This document shows, piece by piece, positions 45,961 to 55,557 of a stretch of 64,000 nucleotides of DNA. Under the pieces are notes generated by a model. That model had not been told where the DNA came from and did no database searches. It worked only from the letters and a program-made list of their open reading frames with translations. Positions within the stretch are counted from its first letter, which is position 1; every line of letters begins with the position of its first letter. The position numbers were made by a program, and so were the translations under genes. This DNA comes from Novosphingobium capsulatum NBRC 12533. GTDB taxonomy: Bacteria; Pseudomonadota; Alphaproteobacteria; Sphingomonadales; Sphingomonadaceae. The DNA lies in NCBI RefSeq assembly GCF_001598375.1, contig NZ_BCYV01000011.1, positions 62,001 to 126,000 of the forward strand, in the 5' to 3' direction.

Positions 45961-46740
45961 TCAGAACAAGCCGCGATAGGCCCCGCCATCCAGCGTCAGG
46001 CACTGGCCCGAGATATAGCCGGCCTGCGCCGCGCACAGAAAGGCGCAGGCATCGCCGAATTCGTGCGGCTGGCCCACCCGGCCCGAGGGGCCGCGCGCAC
46101 CGATGCGGGCATAGGCCTGTTCCAGCGTGATGCCCTCCTGCGCCACCTGCTGCTGCGCCAGCGAGGCCAGGCGATCGGTGTCGAACGGGCCGGGCAACAG
46201 GTTGTTGACCGTCACGTTGTCGGCCACGCAATCGAACTGCAAGACCTTGGCCATGGCCATCAGCCCGGCGCGCGCCGAAACCGACAGGCCCATTTCCGGC
46301 GCCGGCATCAGCACCTGGGCCGAGGTGATGTTGACGATGCGGCCAAACTTGCGCGCGCGCATGCCGCCCACCACCGCCTTGATCAGCGCCAGCGGGCTCA
46401 GCATGTTGGCATGCAGCGCGGCCAGGAAGTCGGCCTCTTCCAGCATGTCGAGTTTACCGGGGCGCGGGCCGTGGTTGTTGTTGACCAGGATATCGGGATC
46501 GGGGCAGGCCGCGAGTAGCGCGGCGCGCCCTTCTGCCGTGTCGAGATCGCCCACCACCGCCATAACGCTGGCGCCGGTTTCGCGGGCGATCCGCGCTTGC
46601 GCCGCCTCAAGCCGGGCGGCGTCACGCCCGTTGATCCACACTTGCGCCCCTTCGCGCGCCAGGGCCGTGGCGCAGGCCAGGCCCAACCCTTTGGATGACG
46701 CGCAAACCATTGCCTTGCGCCCGTTGATGCCCAGATCCAT
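45961..46740 (-). CDS. SDR-family oxidoreductase with altered active site
   Basis: This 259-residue protein starts at MDLGINGRKAMVCASSKGLG, with AAGGAA upstream of ATG 46740. Rossmann features include the ASSKGLGLACA nucleotide loop (in place of TGxxxGIG) and LVNNNHGPRPG. The usual YxxxK catalytic pair is not where expected: the segment reads EMGLSVSARAGLMAMAKVL, with Ser and Arg in the Tyr and Lys positions. A subgroup of SDRs shows this change, so reductase activity should not be assumed. The gene is 27 nt from the ABC-F gene on the same strand and may be co-transcribed with it. Confidence 0.85.
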   Translation of the reverse strand: MDLGINGRKAMVCASSKGLGLACATALAREGAQVWINGRDAARLEAAQARIARETGASVMAVVGDLDTAEGRAALLAACPDPDILVNNNHGPRPGKLDMLEEADFLAALHANMLSPLALIKAVVGGMRARKFGRIVNITSAQVLMPAPEMGLSVSARAGLMAMAKVLQFDCVADNVTVNNLLPGPFDTDRLASLAQQQVAQEGITLEQAYARIGARGPSGRVGQPHEFGDACAFLCAAQAGYISGQCLTLDGGAYRGLF

Positions 46741-46958
46741 CGCCAGTTCCTTGTGCCGGGCAGGGGGCTTGGCCACGCCTGCCGATTGGCGCTTTGCTCT
46801 ATCGTAAACAGCGTGGGGAACAAGCCGGGGCGATGATGCGTTCGCACAGCAGCCCAACCGCCCCATCCTTGCGCCGAAATGCGGGATACGGCTGCGGCGA
46901 TCCGCCCTTCGCCCGTCATTCGATTGCCACACGGTGATATTTTGCTAATCGCCAGCCG

Positions 46959-48092
46959 GTGTTCTGCGTGAAACCATCCCATCCTGGCCGCGGGGTAGCA
47001 GCCCTGGCCCTTGCGCTGGCCTGTGCGGCCTGCGCCGTGCCCGCGCCGCGCGTGGTCGATCCCGGCCTGGCCCCGGCAGACGACGTGCGCGCCGACGCCA
47101 CCCCATGGTGGACCCAGGCGGGTGACCCGGTGCTGGCCCAGGTCATTGCCCAGGGCCTGGCGCATGATGCGCGCCTCGCCTGCGATGCCTGGCAGTTGCA
47201 GGCGCAGGCCGATCGCCTCGCGGCGCGGCGCCGTCATCTTGGCGGACGGCTTACCGGCTTGATGGCGGGAGAGCGCGTGGCCGATGGCAAGGCGCCCGGC
47301 GCCTATGCCCACGCCGCGCTGGTCAATCGCCGCGCAGCCGCCATGGCCGAGGCCTATCTTGCCGTGCGCTTGGCCCAGGCGCGCCTCGCCGCGCGGCGCA
47401 GCGCTGCAGCGCCATGGCAGGACAATACCGAGATCGCCCGCTTCCGCCGCGAGGCCGGGCTGGTTTCGGCGATCGACGGCGCGCTGGGCGGCGTGATGGT
47501 CGATCTTGACGCCGATGCCGTGACCCAGGCCGAAACCGATGTATCGCAGGCCATGACGCACCTGGCCGAGGAAACCGGCCTTGCAGGCGATGCGCTGGTT
47601 GCCCTGATGGGGCAGGGCGGCGCCGTGCCCGCGCTGACAGATATCGCTACGCCCGATACCCGCCGCGCTGGCGTGATGCTGGTGCGCCAGGAGCAGGGCC
47701 AGGCGGTGGTTGCCGGCACGACCTCGGTCGATCAGGCGCGCGCGGCCTTGGCCAGCGCTACGGCGGCCAATGCCGAAGACATGGATAGCGCGGCCAAGGC
47801 GTTGGAGGCGGCGCGCCAACTTGCCCAGGCGAGCGCACGCACCCTGGCGCAGGCCGATCGCACCGTGCGCGATGCCCGCGCCGGCTATCGCGCCGGCGCT
47901 GAACCCTTTGCCACGCTCTATGTGGCCGAAGCCTCTGCGCTGGCTGCTGGTGAGGCCGATGCCACGGCGCGGGCCGGGCTGGCGCGCGCGCAGGTGCGGC
48001 TGTGGACAGCCCATGGCCTGGGCTGGACCGCCGTCGATCTTGCCCCGGCGGCTCCGGCCCAGGCGCCGTCGCAATGCCCGGCAACGCCATGA
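46959..48092 (+). CDS. TolC-like outer-membrane efflux lipoprotein
   Basis: This 377-residue protein has a lipoprotein signal (GVAALALALACAACAVPAPR, lipobox near LACAAC) and long Ala-rich helices containing TolC-type repeats, for example VDQARAALASATAANAEDMD. It is shorter than a full TolC/OprM protein (about 450), lacking part of the first repeat's strand region. It should form the outer-membrane exit duct of a tripartite pump. The ORF starts at GTG 46959, with an alternative at GTG 46968. Its stop overlaps the adaptor ATG by 4 nt. No inner-membrane pump follows. Confidence 0.75.
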   Translation: MFCVKPSHPGRGVAALALALACAACAVPAPRVVDPGLAPADDVRADATPWWTQAGDPVLAQVIAQGLAHDARLACDAWQLQAQADRLAARRRHLGGRLTGLMAGERVADGKAPGAYAHAALVNRRAAAMAEAYLAVRLAQARLAARRSAAAPWQDNTEIARFRREAGLVSAIDGALGGVMVDLDADAVTQAETDVSQAMTHLAEETGLAGDALVALMGQGGAVPALTDIATPDTRRAGVMLVRQEQGQAVVAGTTSVDQARAALASATAANAEDMDSAAKALEAARQLAQASARTLAQADRTVRDARAGYRAGAEPFATLYVAEASALAAGEADATARAGLARAQVRLWTAHGLGWTAVDLAPAAPAQAPSQCPATP

Positions 48093-49273
48093 CCGATGGT
48101 GATCTCGATGCCTTTCTCGGCGCCCGCCCGCGCGCCGGGCTGGCGCGCTGGGGCATGGTCCTGGCGCTACTGGTGGCCGGCGTGGCGGCGTTCTGGCTGC
48201 TGCTGCGCTTTGTCGACGGGCCGGACATGCCCTATTACAGTGTGCCACTGGAACGCGGCAGCCTGACTCCGGCGATGAGCGCGAGCGGAACCCTGCACGC
48301 GGAGGACGAAGTGATCCTGCGCGCCCCCGAAGGCGGCGTGGTGCACAGCCTGCTCGGGCCGGGCGATGGCGTGGTCCGCACCGGCCAGCCGATCGCCGTG
48401 CTCGATACCGCGCCGCTGCAGGCCGCGCTCGCCAGTGCCGAGGCCACCCGCGCGGCGGCCGAAGGCACGCTGCTGGCGGCCCAGTCCGATCTCGATGGGG
48501 CCCGTGCCCGGCTTGATCGTTATGAGGGCGTGTGGCGCAAGTCTGGCGGCCGGGTGCCTTCGGTCAACGAAATGGACGGCGCGCGCGCCGAACTTTCGCG
48601 CACGGCAGCGGCCCTTGCCAGCGCCACGGCGGCCCTGGCCAAGGCGCGCAACGATGAAGTGCTGGCGCGCCGGCAGCTGGCCGATGGCACGATCCGCGCC
48701 CCGTTCGATGGCGTGGTGGTCTCGCGCGCGGTGGCGCCGGGGCAACTCGTGGCGCCGGGCACGCCGCTGCTGTCGCTCGCCACCGGGCTCGATCGCCTGG
48801 TGGTGACGGTGCCGCTGCCGATGGCAGACGCCCAGCGGCTGGCCACCAATGCCCGCGCCCACGTGCTGTTGGCCGGCATGGCCGACAAGGTGCGCACCGC
48901 GCGGCTGGTGCGGATCGATCCCACCGACGATACGCGCGGTCTCGATCGCTTGGCGGTCTTCGCGCTCGATCCGCCGGCCGCTGGCGATGGTGCCATGGTG
49001 CAGTTGCGCCCCGGCATGGCCGCCACCGTGGAAATCGACCTGCCTGCGCGCGAAAAGGTGCTGCTCGTGCCCAATGCCGCGCTGGGCTTTACGCCCGATG
49101 GCGTGCCGCCGCGCCGCAGCACGATCTATATCCTGTCAGACGACAACGAACCGCGCCAGGTGGCGGTGGCCACGGGCGCCAGTGACGGCAAGCGCACCGA
49201 GATCTTGGCGAGCGGGCTGGAGCCCGGCGTTCAGGTGATCATCGGGCGGCGCGCTGGCCCGCCCAAGCCGTGA
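48089..49273 (+). CDS. Periplasmic adaptor (HlyD/RND membrane-fusion protein)
   Basis: The 394-residue protein starts at MTDGDLDAFLGARPRAGLAR, overlapping the TolC-like stop. A single anchor helix at about 24-44 is followed by the adaptor fold: lipoyl-like halves (VILRAPEGGVVHSLLGPGDG and TIRAPFDGVVVSRAVAPGQL), an alpha-hairpin at about 110-180 rich in Ala/Arg/Glu, and a beta-barrel and membrane-proximal domain. It links an inner-membrane transporter to an outer-membrane duct. It resembles MacA-like and RND adaptors. The next gene is opgG, not a pump. Confidence 0.85.
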   Translation: MTDGDLDAFLGARPRAGLARWGMVLALLVAGVAAFWLLLRFVDGPDMPYYSVPLERGSLTPAMSASGTLHAEDEVILRAPEGGVVHSLLGPGDGVVRTGQPIAVLDTAPLQAALASAEATRAAAEGTLLAAQSDLDGARARLDRYEGVWRKSGGRVPSVNEMDGARAELSRTAAALASATAALAKARNDEVLARRQLADGTIRAPFDGVVVSRAVAPGQLVAPGTPLLSLATGLDRLVVTVPLPMADAQRLATNARAHVLLAGMADKVRTARLVRIDPTDDTRGLDRLAVFALDPPAAGDGAMVQLRPGMAATVEIDLPAREKVLLVPNAALGFTPDGVPPRRSTIYILSDDNEPRQVAVATGASDGKRTEILASGLEPGVQVIIGRRAGPPKP

Positions 49274-49356
49274 CAGGACGAAACCCAGGCGGGGCAGGCC
49301 GTGGAACAGACCGGCTTTCCGCCGAAACCGAACGACGGGGGCTGCGTTAGGCAGGC

Positions 49357-50907
49357 ATGATCGATCCTTCCAACCCTTCCGATGCCGCTGCCGGCGCGGC
49401 CGTGTCGCGCCGCGGTTTTTCCACGATGGCGCTTACCCTGGCAGGCCTGGCGGCGCTGCCGGCGCGGCTTTTGGCCCAGGGCGCGGCGGGCAATTTCGGC
49501 CCGGCCCAGCCATTTTCATGGGATATCCTGGTGGCCGCCGCCCAGGCTTCCGCGCGCCGCCCTTATGCGGCCCGCACCGCCTCGCGCCGGGCCGCGCCGA
49601 CATTCGATGATGCTGCCCGGCTGACCTATGGCGAGGCACAAAGCCTGCCGGGCCACGTGCGGCTCTTTCCCACCCGGCTGGAAACCGCGCCCTTTGCCGT
49701 GGGCATCAACGTGGTTTCCGCCGGCCAGGCGCGCCCGCTGATCAACACCCAAGGGCTGTTCGGCGCGGCGCAGAATGTCGATCCCGCCGGCTTTCGCGTG
49801 ATGCATGCCGATGGCCATGGCGATTGGCTGGCGTTCCTGGGCGCATCCTATTTCCGCGCGGCGGGCGAGAAAGACCAGTACGGCCTTTCGGCGCGGGGCA
49901 TTGCCGTCGATACCGGCACAATGCCCGGGGCGGAGGAATTTCCCGAATTTACCGCGTTCTGGATCGAGGATCTGGGCGGGCCGGAAGGGCGCCAGCGCCT
50001 CGTGATCCATGCCCTGCTTGAGGGGCCGTCGCTGACTGGGGCCTATGCCTTCGATACCCGCCAGACCGAGGCGGGCGTGGTGCAAGAGGTGAAATCGGCC
50101 CTGTTCCTGCGCAAGGACGTGGCGCGGCTAGGCATCGCGCCGATGACCAGCATGTTCTGCTTTGACGAGGCGACCAAGATGGATCGCCGCGACTGGCGGC
50201 CCGAAGTGCACGATTCCGACGGCTTGGCCATCTGGATGGCCGATGGTGAGCGCATCTGGCGCCCGCTGGAAAACCCGCCAGAGCCGCGCACCAACACCTT
50301 TCGCGCCAACTCCCTGCGTGGCTTTGCCCTGGTCCAGCGGGATCAGGCGTTCGATCACTATCAGGATGACCTGGCCTTCTACGATCGCCGGCCATCTTTG
50401 TGGGTAGAGCCGCAGGGTGATTGGGGCGCGGGTGCGGTTGTGCTCTATGCCTTTTCGACGATCTCGGAAAACGTCGACAATGTGGCGGCTTTCTGGCTCA
50501 GCGATCGGCCGGCCAAGGCCGGCCAGCGCCAGGATTTTGCCTATCGGCTGACCTGGACCAACCGCGATCTGGCCGCCAATGCCAATGCCCGCTGCATCAA
50601 GGTGTTTGCCGGGCCGGGCGGCGTGCCGGGCGGTGATCCGATCCCCGGTGCCACGCGCTATGTCCTCGATTTCCAGGGCGATTCTCTTGAAGGCCTTAAC
50701 CGCAGCAGCGGTGTCACGGCCGAACTGGACTTGCCGCCAGAGGCCGTGCTGCACAAGGCGGTCGGCCCGGTCGCCGGGCGGGACAAGCAATGGCGCGTGA
50801 CGCTCGATATCAAGACGCAGGGGCTCGCCGCGCGTGAATTTCGCTTGTTCTTGAAGCGCGGCGGCGGCGCGCTCAGCGAAACCGTGATCAAGGCGATCCA
50901 GCCATGA
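49357..50907 (+). CDS. opgG: Periplasmic glucan biosynthesis protein OpgG/OpgD
   Basis: The 516-residue protein carries a twin-arginine signal (AVSRRGFSTMALTLAGLAAL, cleavage near LLAQG), which in E. coli is the OpgD feature, while opgG itself uses Sec. The mature protein has the OpgG beta-sandwich fold: FSWDILVAAAQASARRPY, then FRVMHADGHGDWLAFLGASY, and SMFCFDEATKMDRRDWRPEV. It is needed to make osmoregulated periplasmic glucans by processing nascent beta-glucan. Its stop overlaps the opgH start by 4 nt, so the two are translationally coupled. Confidence 0.93.
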   Translation: MIDPSNPSDAAAGAAVSRRGFSTMALTLAGLAALPARLLAQGAAGNFGPAQPFSWDILVAAAQASARRPYAARTASRRAAPTFDDAARLTYGEAQSLPGHVRLFPTRLETAPFAVGINVVSAGQARPLINTQGLFGAAQNVDPAGFRVMHADGHGDWLAFLGASYFRAAGEKDQYGLSARGIAVDTGTMPGAEEFPEFTAFWIEDLGGPEGRQRLVIHALLEGPSLTGAYAFDTRQTEAGVVQEVKSALFLRKDVARLGIAPMTSMFCFDEATKMDRRDWRPEVHDSDGLAIWMADGERIWRPLENPPEPRTNTFRANSLRGFALVQRDQAFDHYQDDLAFYDRRPSLWVEPQGDWGAGAVVLYAFSTISENVDNVAAFWLSDRPAKAGQRQDFAYRLTWTNRDLAANANARCIKVFAGPGGVPGGDPIPGATRYVLDFQGDSLEGLNRSSGVTAELDLPPEAVLHKAVGPVAGRDKQWRVTLDIKTQGLAAREFRLFLKRGGGALSETVIKAIQP

Positions 50908-52790
50908 CGGACCGCGCTGCGCCAGGTGGCCAGCCGCCGCTGCTCCCGGCCGAAGCGCCGCTCGACATGCCGGTGCAACGCCTGTTCGGCAATGCGCCGG
51001 CGCGGCGCGAGGTGGAAACGCGCCCTCACGGCCTGCTGGTCAAGCGCTGGCTGCTCATCGCGCTGACGGCGGTGTTGGGCCTTGCTGCGTCGAGCGAGGT
51101 GCGAGTCGCCTTTTCGCGCGATGGCCTCAATGCCATCGAGGTGGCGCTGCTCGTGTTTTTCGTGCCGCTGTTCAGCTGGGTGGCGTTCGGCTTTGTCAGT
51201 TCGACCATCGGCTTCATCCAGCTAATCAGCGGCGCGCATCCCGGCTTCGTGCCGGTGCCATCGCCCGCTGCCAGCCTGGCCCATCGCACCGCCGTGCTGA
51301 TGCCGGTCTATAACGAAGATGTCGACGCGGTGTTCGCCCGGGTAGAGGCCATGGCCTATGCCATCGATCGGTCGGGCGGGGCGCCGTGGATCGATTTCTT
51401 CGTGCTCAGCGATTCCAGTGCGTTGCATGGCAAGCGCGAAGAGGCCGCGTGGGCCGAACTGGCCGCGCGGGCGCCAATCGCAGTCTATTATCGCCGGCGC
51501 GAGGAAAATACCGCGCGCAAGCCCGGCAATATTGCCGAATGGGTCCGCCGCTTTGGCGCCGCTTATGAAAACATGCTGGTGCTCGATGCCGATAGCGTGA
51601 TGACTGGCGCGGCCATCGTTGGCCTGGCCTCGCTCATGGAGGCGCGGCCCTCGATCGGCCTGCTCCAGACCGTGCCGATGATCACCAACGCCCGCACCCT
51701 GTTCCAGCGCTGGATGCAGTTTGCCAGCGAGGCCTATGGCCCGATCGCATCGGCCGGGCTGCTGTGGTGGAGCGGGGCAGAGGCCAATTTCTGGGGCCAC
51801 AACGCGATCGTGCGCACCCGCGCCTTTGCCGAAAGCTGTGGCCTGCCCGATCTGCCGGGCAAGCCGCCGTTCGGTGGGCATATCCTCAGCCACGATATGG
51901 TCGAATCCGCGCTGCTGCGGCGGCGCGGCTGGGCCGTGCACATGGTGATGATCGGTGGCAGTTATGAAGAATATCCGCCCACCATCGTCGATCATGCGCT
52001 GCGCGATCGCCGCTGGATGCAGGGCAATCTGCAGCACCTGCGGCTGATCGGCGCCTCGGGCCTGGCCAGCACCAGCCGGTTGCACCTGTTGATCGGCGCC
52101 TCTGCCTATCTTACCTCGCCGGGCTGGCTGCTGCTGCTGCTCGCCACGATCGCCCAGGTCGCCATGGCGCGCATCGGCGGCGGGATTGAAGGCAATGTCC
52201 TGATGACCGTGCCGCCGGGCGTTCTGGCGCTTACCGTGCTGCTGCTGTTCGGGCCAAAGGTGATGGGCCTGGTGTGGATTCTGGCCGACGCACGGCGCTG
52301 CGCGGCCTTTGGCGGGCCATGGCGCGCGCTGCGCTCGGTCTTGGCGGAACTCGTGCTGTCTACGCTCTTCGCCCCGGTGTCGATGCTCTTGCAGATCAAG
52401 GCATTGCTCGGCCTGCTGCTCGGCATTCCCTCGCAATGGAACGCGCAAAACCGCGATGCCCAGGCCATTGCCGTGCGCGCCATCCTGCCGGCGATGCGCG
52501 ACCATATCCTGCTCGGCCTGGCGTTTGCCGCCACGGTCTGGCTCGATCCCGTCACCGCGCTGTGGCTATCGCCGATCACGCTGGGCCTGTTGACTGCCCC
52601 CTGGCTGGTCAGCCTGACCTCGCGCGAGGATCTGGGCGAAGCCGCCGCCCGACGCGGCCTGTTCCGCGTCCCCGCCCGCACCATGCGCGTCGGCCGCGCC
52701 GAAGTGCCCGATCCCGCCGCCGAGGCCGCGCCCGGCGGCATGGGATCAACGCAAGCGCAGCCGGCGCCGGCGAAGGCGCTGGGTGCCTGA
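50904..52790 (+). CDS. opgH: Glucan glucosyltransferase OpgH
   Basis: The 628-residue inner-membrane family 2 glycosyltransferase has N-terminal membrane helices at about 45-115 and a cytoplasmic GT-A domain with AVLMPVYNEDVDAVFARVEA, LVLDADSVMTGAAIV (DxD) and a QxxRW-like DRRWMQGNLQH motif. At least four C-terminal helices follow. It is shorter than E. coli MdoH (847) because the extended N-terminal region is missing. It polymerises the linear beta-glucan backbone of osmoregulated periplasmic glucans from UDP-glucose. It follows opgG with a 4-nt overlap. Confidence 0.93.
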   Translation: MTDRAAPGGQPPLLPAEAPLDMPVQRLFGNAPARREVETRPHGLLVKRWLLIALTAVLGLAASSEVRVAFSRDGLNAIEVALLVFFVPLFSWVAFGFVSSTIGFIQLISGAHPGFVPVPSPAASLAHRTAVLMPVYNEDVDAVFARVEAMAYAIDRSGGAPWIDFFVLSDSSALHGKREEAAWAELAARAPIAVYYRRREENTARKPGNIAEWVRRFGAAYENMLVLDADSVMTGAAIVGLASLMEARPSIGLLQTVPMITNARTLFQRWMQFASEAYGPIASAGLLWWSGAEANFWGHNAIVRTRAFAESCGLPDLPGKPPFGGHILSHDMVESALLRRRGWAVHMVMIGGSYEEYPPTIVDHALRDRRWMQGNLQHLRLIGASGLASTSRLHLLIGASAYLTSPGWLLLLLATIAQVAMARIGGGIEGNVLMTVPPGVLALTVLLLFGPKVMGLVWILADARRCAAFGGPWRALRSVLAELVLSTLFAPVSMLLQIKALLGLLLGIPSQWNAQNRDAQAIAVRAILPAMRDHILLGLAFAATVWLDPVTALWLSPITLGLLTAPWLVSLTSREDLGEAAARRGLFRVPARTMRVGRAEVPDPAAEAAPGGMGSTQAQPAPAKALGA

Positions 52791-53223
52791 GGGGCGGGGT
52801 AGTGTTGTGGGTGTTTGGGGCGGCGAAGGGGCTGTGTGCGGTGCGCTGAAGTCAAAACGTATCAGCAAGCAATCACTACGTCAGAAGTTTAACGATTAGT
52901 CGTAGCTACATTGCGCAAGAAAGATGGCTGGACGCCGGATCAAGTCCGGGGTGATGTAGATTTCAAGCCATAAATCGACTTACCGTCACCCCGGACTTGA
53001 TCCGAGGTCCAGCTGTTCTGCTTGTGCAAAACGCCAGCATGTCCTCAAATAAGCGCAAGCTGTCGTTTGAATTTGTTCACCAATCCAGTGCGCGATGGTG
53101 CAGTGCGACTGGTGTCTGCCAATCGGTCAGTTGACCGCGCCTGCTTCTGCTCCTTTGGTGGCGATCGCCGGGCACAGCGCTCGCCCGCTGCGCCGTTAAT
53201 TCCGCCCGCTAAGCCGATACCCC
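52791..53223. other. 433-nt spacer with REP-like repeat
   Basis: The region lies between convergent opgH and the Wzy-like gene. Besides the inverted repeat at 52930-53010, no gene or terminator with a T-run was seen. ORFs crossing it are shadows of the minus-strand gene. Confidence 0.6.
52930..53010. repeat. REP-like inverted repeat
   Basis: Arms 52930-52954 and 52986-53010 are complementary at 23 of 25 positions (core GGATCAAGTCCGGGGTGA with its complement) around 31 nt. The outer flanks are partly complementary too. The core is of a type often dispersed between genes in alphaproteobacteria. It may serve as transcription-end or mRNA-stability structure for the convergent genes. Confidence 0.7.
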
Positions 53224-54732
53224 TCACTCGGCCGGCTGCGTCGAAAACGCCGGCTCGGGCATGGCGCTGCCCAACGCCATCGCGGGGGAAAGCTGCAAGG
53301 GGGGCAGGCGGCGCACCGGGCCGCGCCATGGGGTCAGGCGGGGCACGATCGGGCGCAGGGCCAAGGCGGCGCCGGTGAGGATGGCAAAGTCCGTTCCCGG
53401 GTCGCAGGTGGGAGAGGACAGCGAGGCGACCACGGCATCGACCACTGCCGCCCAGGCGCAGGCCGCGCCGGTCGACAGCGCCATGTCGGGCGAGGGGACA
53501 TAGGTGGACAGCCGCGTCGGTTTGAACGCGCTGATCATGTGCACGATCATCGCCGTCGCGCCGATCAGGCCGGTGCAGCCGAGCACGGCGGTTGCCAGGC
53601 TGGACGAGCGGAAGCTGCCCGGCCCAATGCCGATGCCATGTGTAGCGACAAAGGCATGCCAGCCCTGCCAGGCCCAGAAGCCGCGCTGTTCGCCAGACAG
53701 CGACTGGCCCTTGTCCACCGTCATGTGGCGCAGCAGTTCCGTCGCATCGTTGACCAGCACCGGGTGGGCGATCATCAGCCCGGTGATCAACACGATCATG
53801 GCCAGGCCCGCGCCGGCAATGATCAGGGCGCGATCGGCCGGCATCGCGCCTGGCAATAGCAAGCTGCGCCCCAGCACCAGCGCGCCATAGATGCCCAGGC
53901 CGACATAAGCCGTGGTTGCCGTACTGCACAGCAGCGCCGCTGCCAGCACGAAGGCCGCCGGTCCGGTATAGCGGCTGTCTACCCGACGCAGCCAGCATTC
54001 GAACAGGAACACGAACCAGTTGATCCCAAACCAGGCAAAGCCCGATGCCTCTGGCCACAGCCCGGCCATGCGCACGAACCCGCGATAGCTGTGATCGAGC
54101 TGGGCATAGGATCCGTTGCGGAACAGGGCGAGCACGGTGTCCACCGGCGTGCCCTTGGCTGCCACGCTGAGAAAGCCGATCAGCCCATGAACCAGCCCGG
54201 CGATCGCCATGGTGCGCACGAACACGCGGCGCCCACGCTCCTTGCTGCAAACCACGTGCGCGGCAATCGCGGTCAGCAGGGTGCCAACCAGATAGACCGT
54301 GGTGGTGATGTTTTGGGTGGAAAAGCTCAATGGGCGGGTGGAATAGATATAGGCGCGCATGGAGATATAGCGCGCCTCCACCTTGCCGCGCATCGGAGTC
54401 ACGTCAATCTGCCCGGCAAACAGGCGCGGGCCGATAAATGCCAGCACCGCGCCATAGAGGATGAACGTCGCCAGCCAGATATTGGCTCGCGCCGCCTGGC
54501 CCACCGCCATGCCATTCCCAGCACCGGGCACCAGCAGGCGCAGTGCCATGAACACCAGGGCAAACTGCACCGGCGGGATCGACGACCCGCCCAGCATCGG
54601 CAGCACGATCGCGGCGGAGCCGCCAAACAGCGTCGACACCAGCAGGAATGCGAACATCGCCTCGATCGATCCGGCAAGGAACAGGCTGAGGCCCAACAGC
54701 ACCTGGATCGCGCCGATGAAGGTCAATTGCAT
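53224..54732 (-). CDS. Wzy/O-antigen-ligase-like polysaccharide polymerase
   Basis: The 502-residue protein starts at MQLTFIGAIQVLLGLSLFLA (ATG 54732, GGAG 6 nt upstream). It has about 11-12 membrane helices and a large periplasmic loop, of the kind seen in Wzy polymerases and O-antigen ligases; HGIGIGPGSFRSSSLATAVL with its GxGPG-type loop fits this. It should polymerise repeat units on the periplasmic side after Wzx flipping. Homology in this group is weak, so polymerase rather than ligase is inferred from the surrounding wzc/wza. It ends a minus-strand group with the acyltransferase 49 nt upstream. Confidence 0.8.
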   Translation of the reverse strand: MQLTFIGAIQVLLGLSLFLAGSIEAMFAFLLVSTLFGGSAAIVLPMLGGSSIPPVQFALVFMALRLLVPGAGNGMAVGQAARANIWLATFILYGAVLAFIGPRLFAGQIDVTPMRGKVEARYISMRAYIYSTRPLSFSTQNITTTVYLVGTLLTAIAAHVVCSKERGRRVFVRTMAIAGLVHGLIGFLSVAAKGTPVDTVLALFRNGSYAQLDHSYRGFVRMAGLWPEASGFAWFGINWFVFLFECWLRRVDSRYTGPAAFVLAAALLCSTATTAYVGLGIYGALVLGRSLLLPGAMPADRALIIAGAGLAMIVLITGLMIAHPVLVNDATELLRHMTVDKGQSLSGEQRGFWAWQGWHAFVATHGIGIGPGSFRSSSLATAVLGCTGLIGATAMIVHMISAFKPTRLSTYVPSPDMALSTGAACAWAAVVDAVVASLSSPTCDPGTDFAILTGAALALRPIVPRLTPWRGPVRRLPPLQLSPAMALGSAMPEPAFSTQPAE

Positions 54733-54781
54733 CGCAGGCTCCGCACAAGCAGGACGATAGAAACGGAAGGGAACGGCGCCA

Positions 54782-55492
54782 TCATGGCCTAATGAAATCG
54801 GGCGCGCAGCGCACCGCCTTGGCAAAGCTGGCCGGATTGCCGCGCCACACCTGCGCGGCTGGAATATCCTGGGTCACCACTGCGCCGGCGGCGACCACGG
54901 CATGATCGCCGATAGTCACGCCCGGCAGCACGATCACCCCGCGCCCCAGCCACACATTGCTGCCCAGCCGGATCGGCGCCACGCGCACGCCGTCGCCTTG
55001 GTGCACCGGGTGGTGGTTGGTATCGCACAGCACGCAATCGGGGCCGATGCGGCAATGCGGGCCGATCTCGATCGCGCTGTGGCAGATCAATTGCACCCCG
55101 GCGTTAAGAAAGACGCGATCCGCCAGCGTGACCAGCGCGCCGCGCGCCACCTCGATGCGCACCGGCGCAACGTCACCACGCAGGTTGACCCGCGCGCCGA
55201 TGCGGATATCGCCCGTTCCGCTGATGCGCGGGCGATGGCCGTGCACGAAAAGCCGGCGCCCAGGCACCGTCCCGCGCCGCCGCAATGCCAGTCGCGTGGC
55301 CAGCGTGACCAGCCGGTTGCGCGGCTGGAGCGCGGCGAGCCAGCGGGCCAGTCGGCCGCTGGGGCCAGCCACGGGCGGCGCATCGACCGCAACGCGCGGC
55401 GTAGTTTGCCAGTCTTGCGGGCCTGCCGCAGGGGGGAGTGGCAAGGCCGGGGCGTGACGATCGGTCGAAGCGGGGGCGAGATGCGTGGCCAT
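54782..55492 (-). CDS. Hexapeptide-repeat acyltransferase
   Basis: The 236-residue protein has a disordered Ala/Pro-rich N-terminus of about 55 residues and then left-handed beta-helix repeats: SAIEIGPHCRIGPDCVLCDT, then VWLGRGVIVLPGVTIGDHAV and AVVTQDIPAAQVWRGNPASF. The pattern is that of maltose/galactoside-type O-acetyltransferases (LbH-XAT), with a His in the CDTNHHPVH loop as probable catalytic residue. It likely puts an acetyl or similar acyl group on the exopolysaccharide. It is flanked by the polymerase and GT4 genes. Confidence 0.87.
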   Translation of the reverse strand: MATHLAPASTDRHAPALPLPPAAGPQDWQTTPRVAVDAPPVAGPSGRLARWLAALQPRNRLVTLATRLALRRRGTVPGRRLFVHGHRPRISGTGDIRIGARVNLRGDVAPVRIEVARGALVTLADRVFLNAGVQLICHSAIEIGPHCRIGPDCVLCDTNHHPVHQGDGVRVAPIRLGSNVWLGRGVIVLPGVTIGDHAVVAAGAVVTQDIPAAQVWRGNPASFAKAVRCAPDFIRP

Positions 55493-55557
55493 GGGTATCC
55501 CCTGGTCAGAAAGTGGCAGACGATTTCACAAGCACGATGACAGTGGGGCGCCGCGCC

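Noticed and set aside
44749..46518. 589-codon plus-strand frame across the ABC-F and SDR genes
   Set aside because: The opposite strand holds two intact, motif-rich genes; this frame is Gln/Arg/His-rich noise.
46398..48248. 616-codon minus-strand frame across the SDR, TolC-like and adaptor genes
   Set aside because: Overlaps three supported genes and lacks any domain or start signal.
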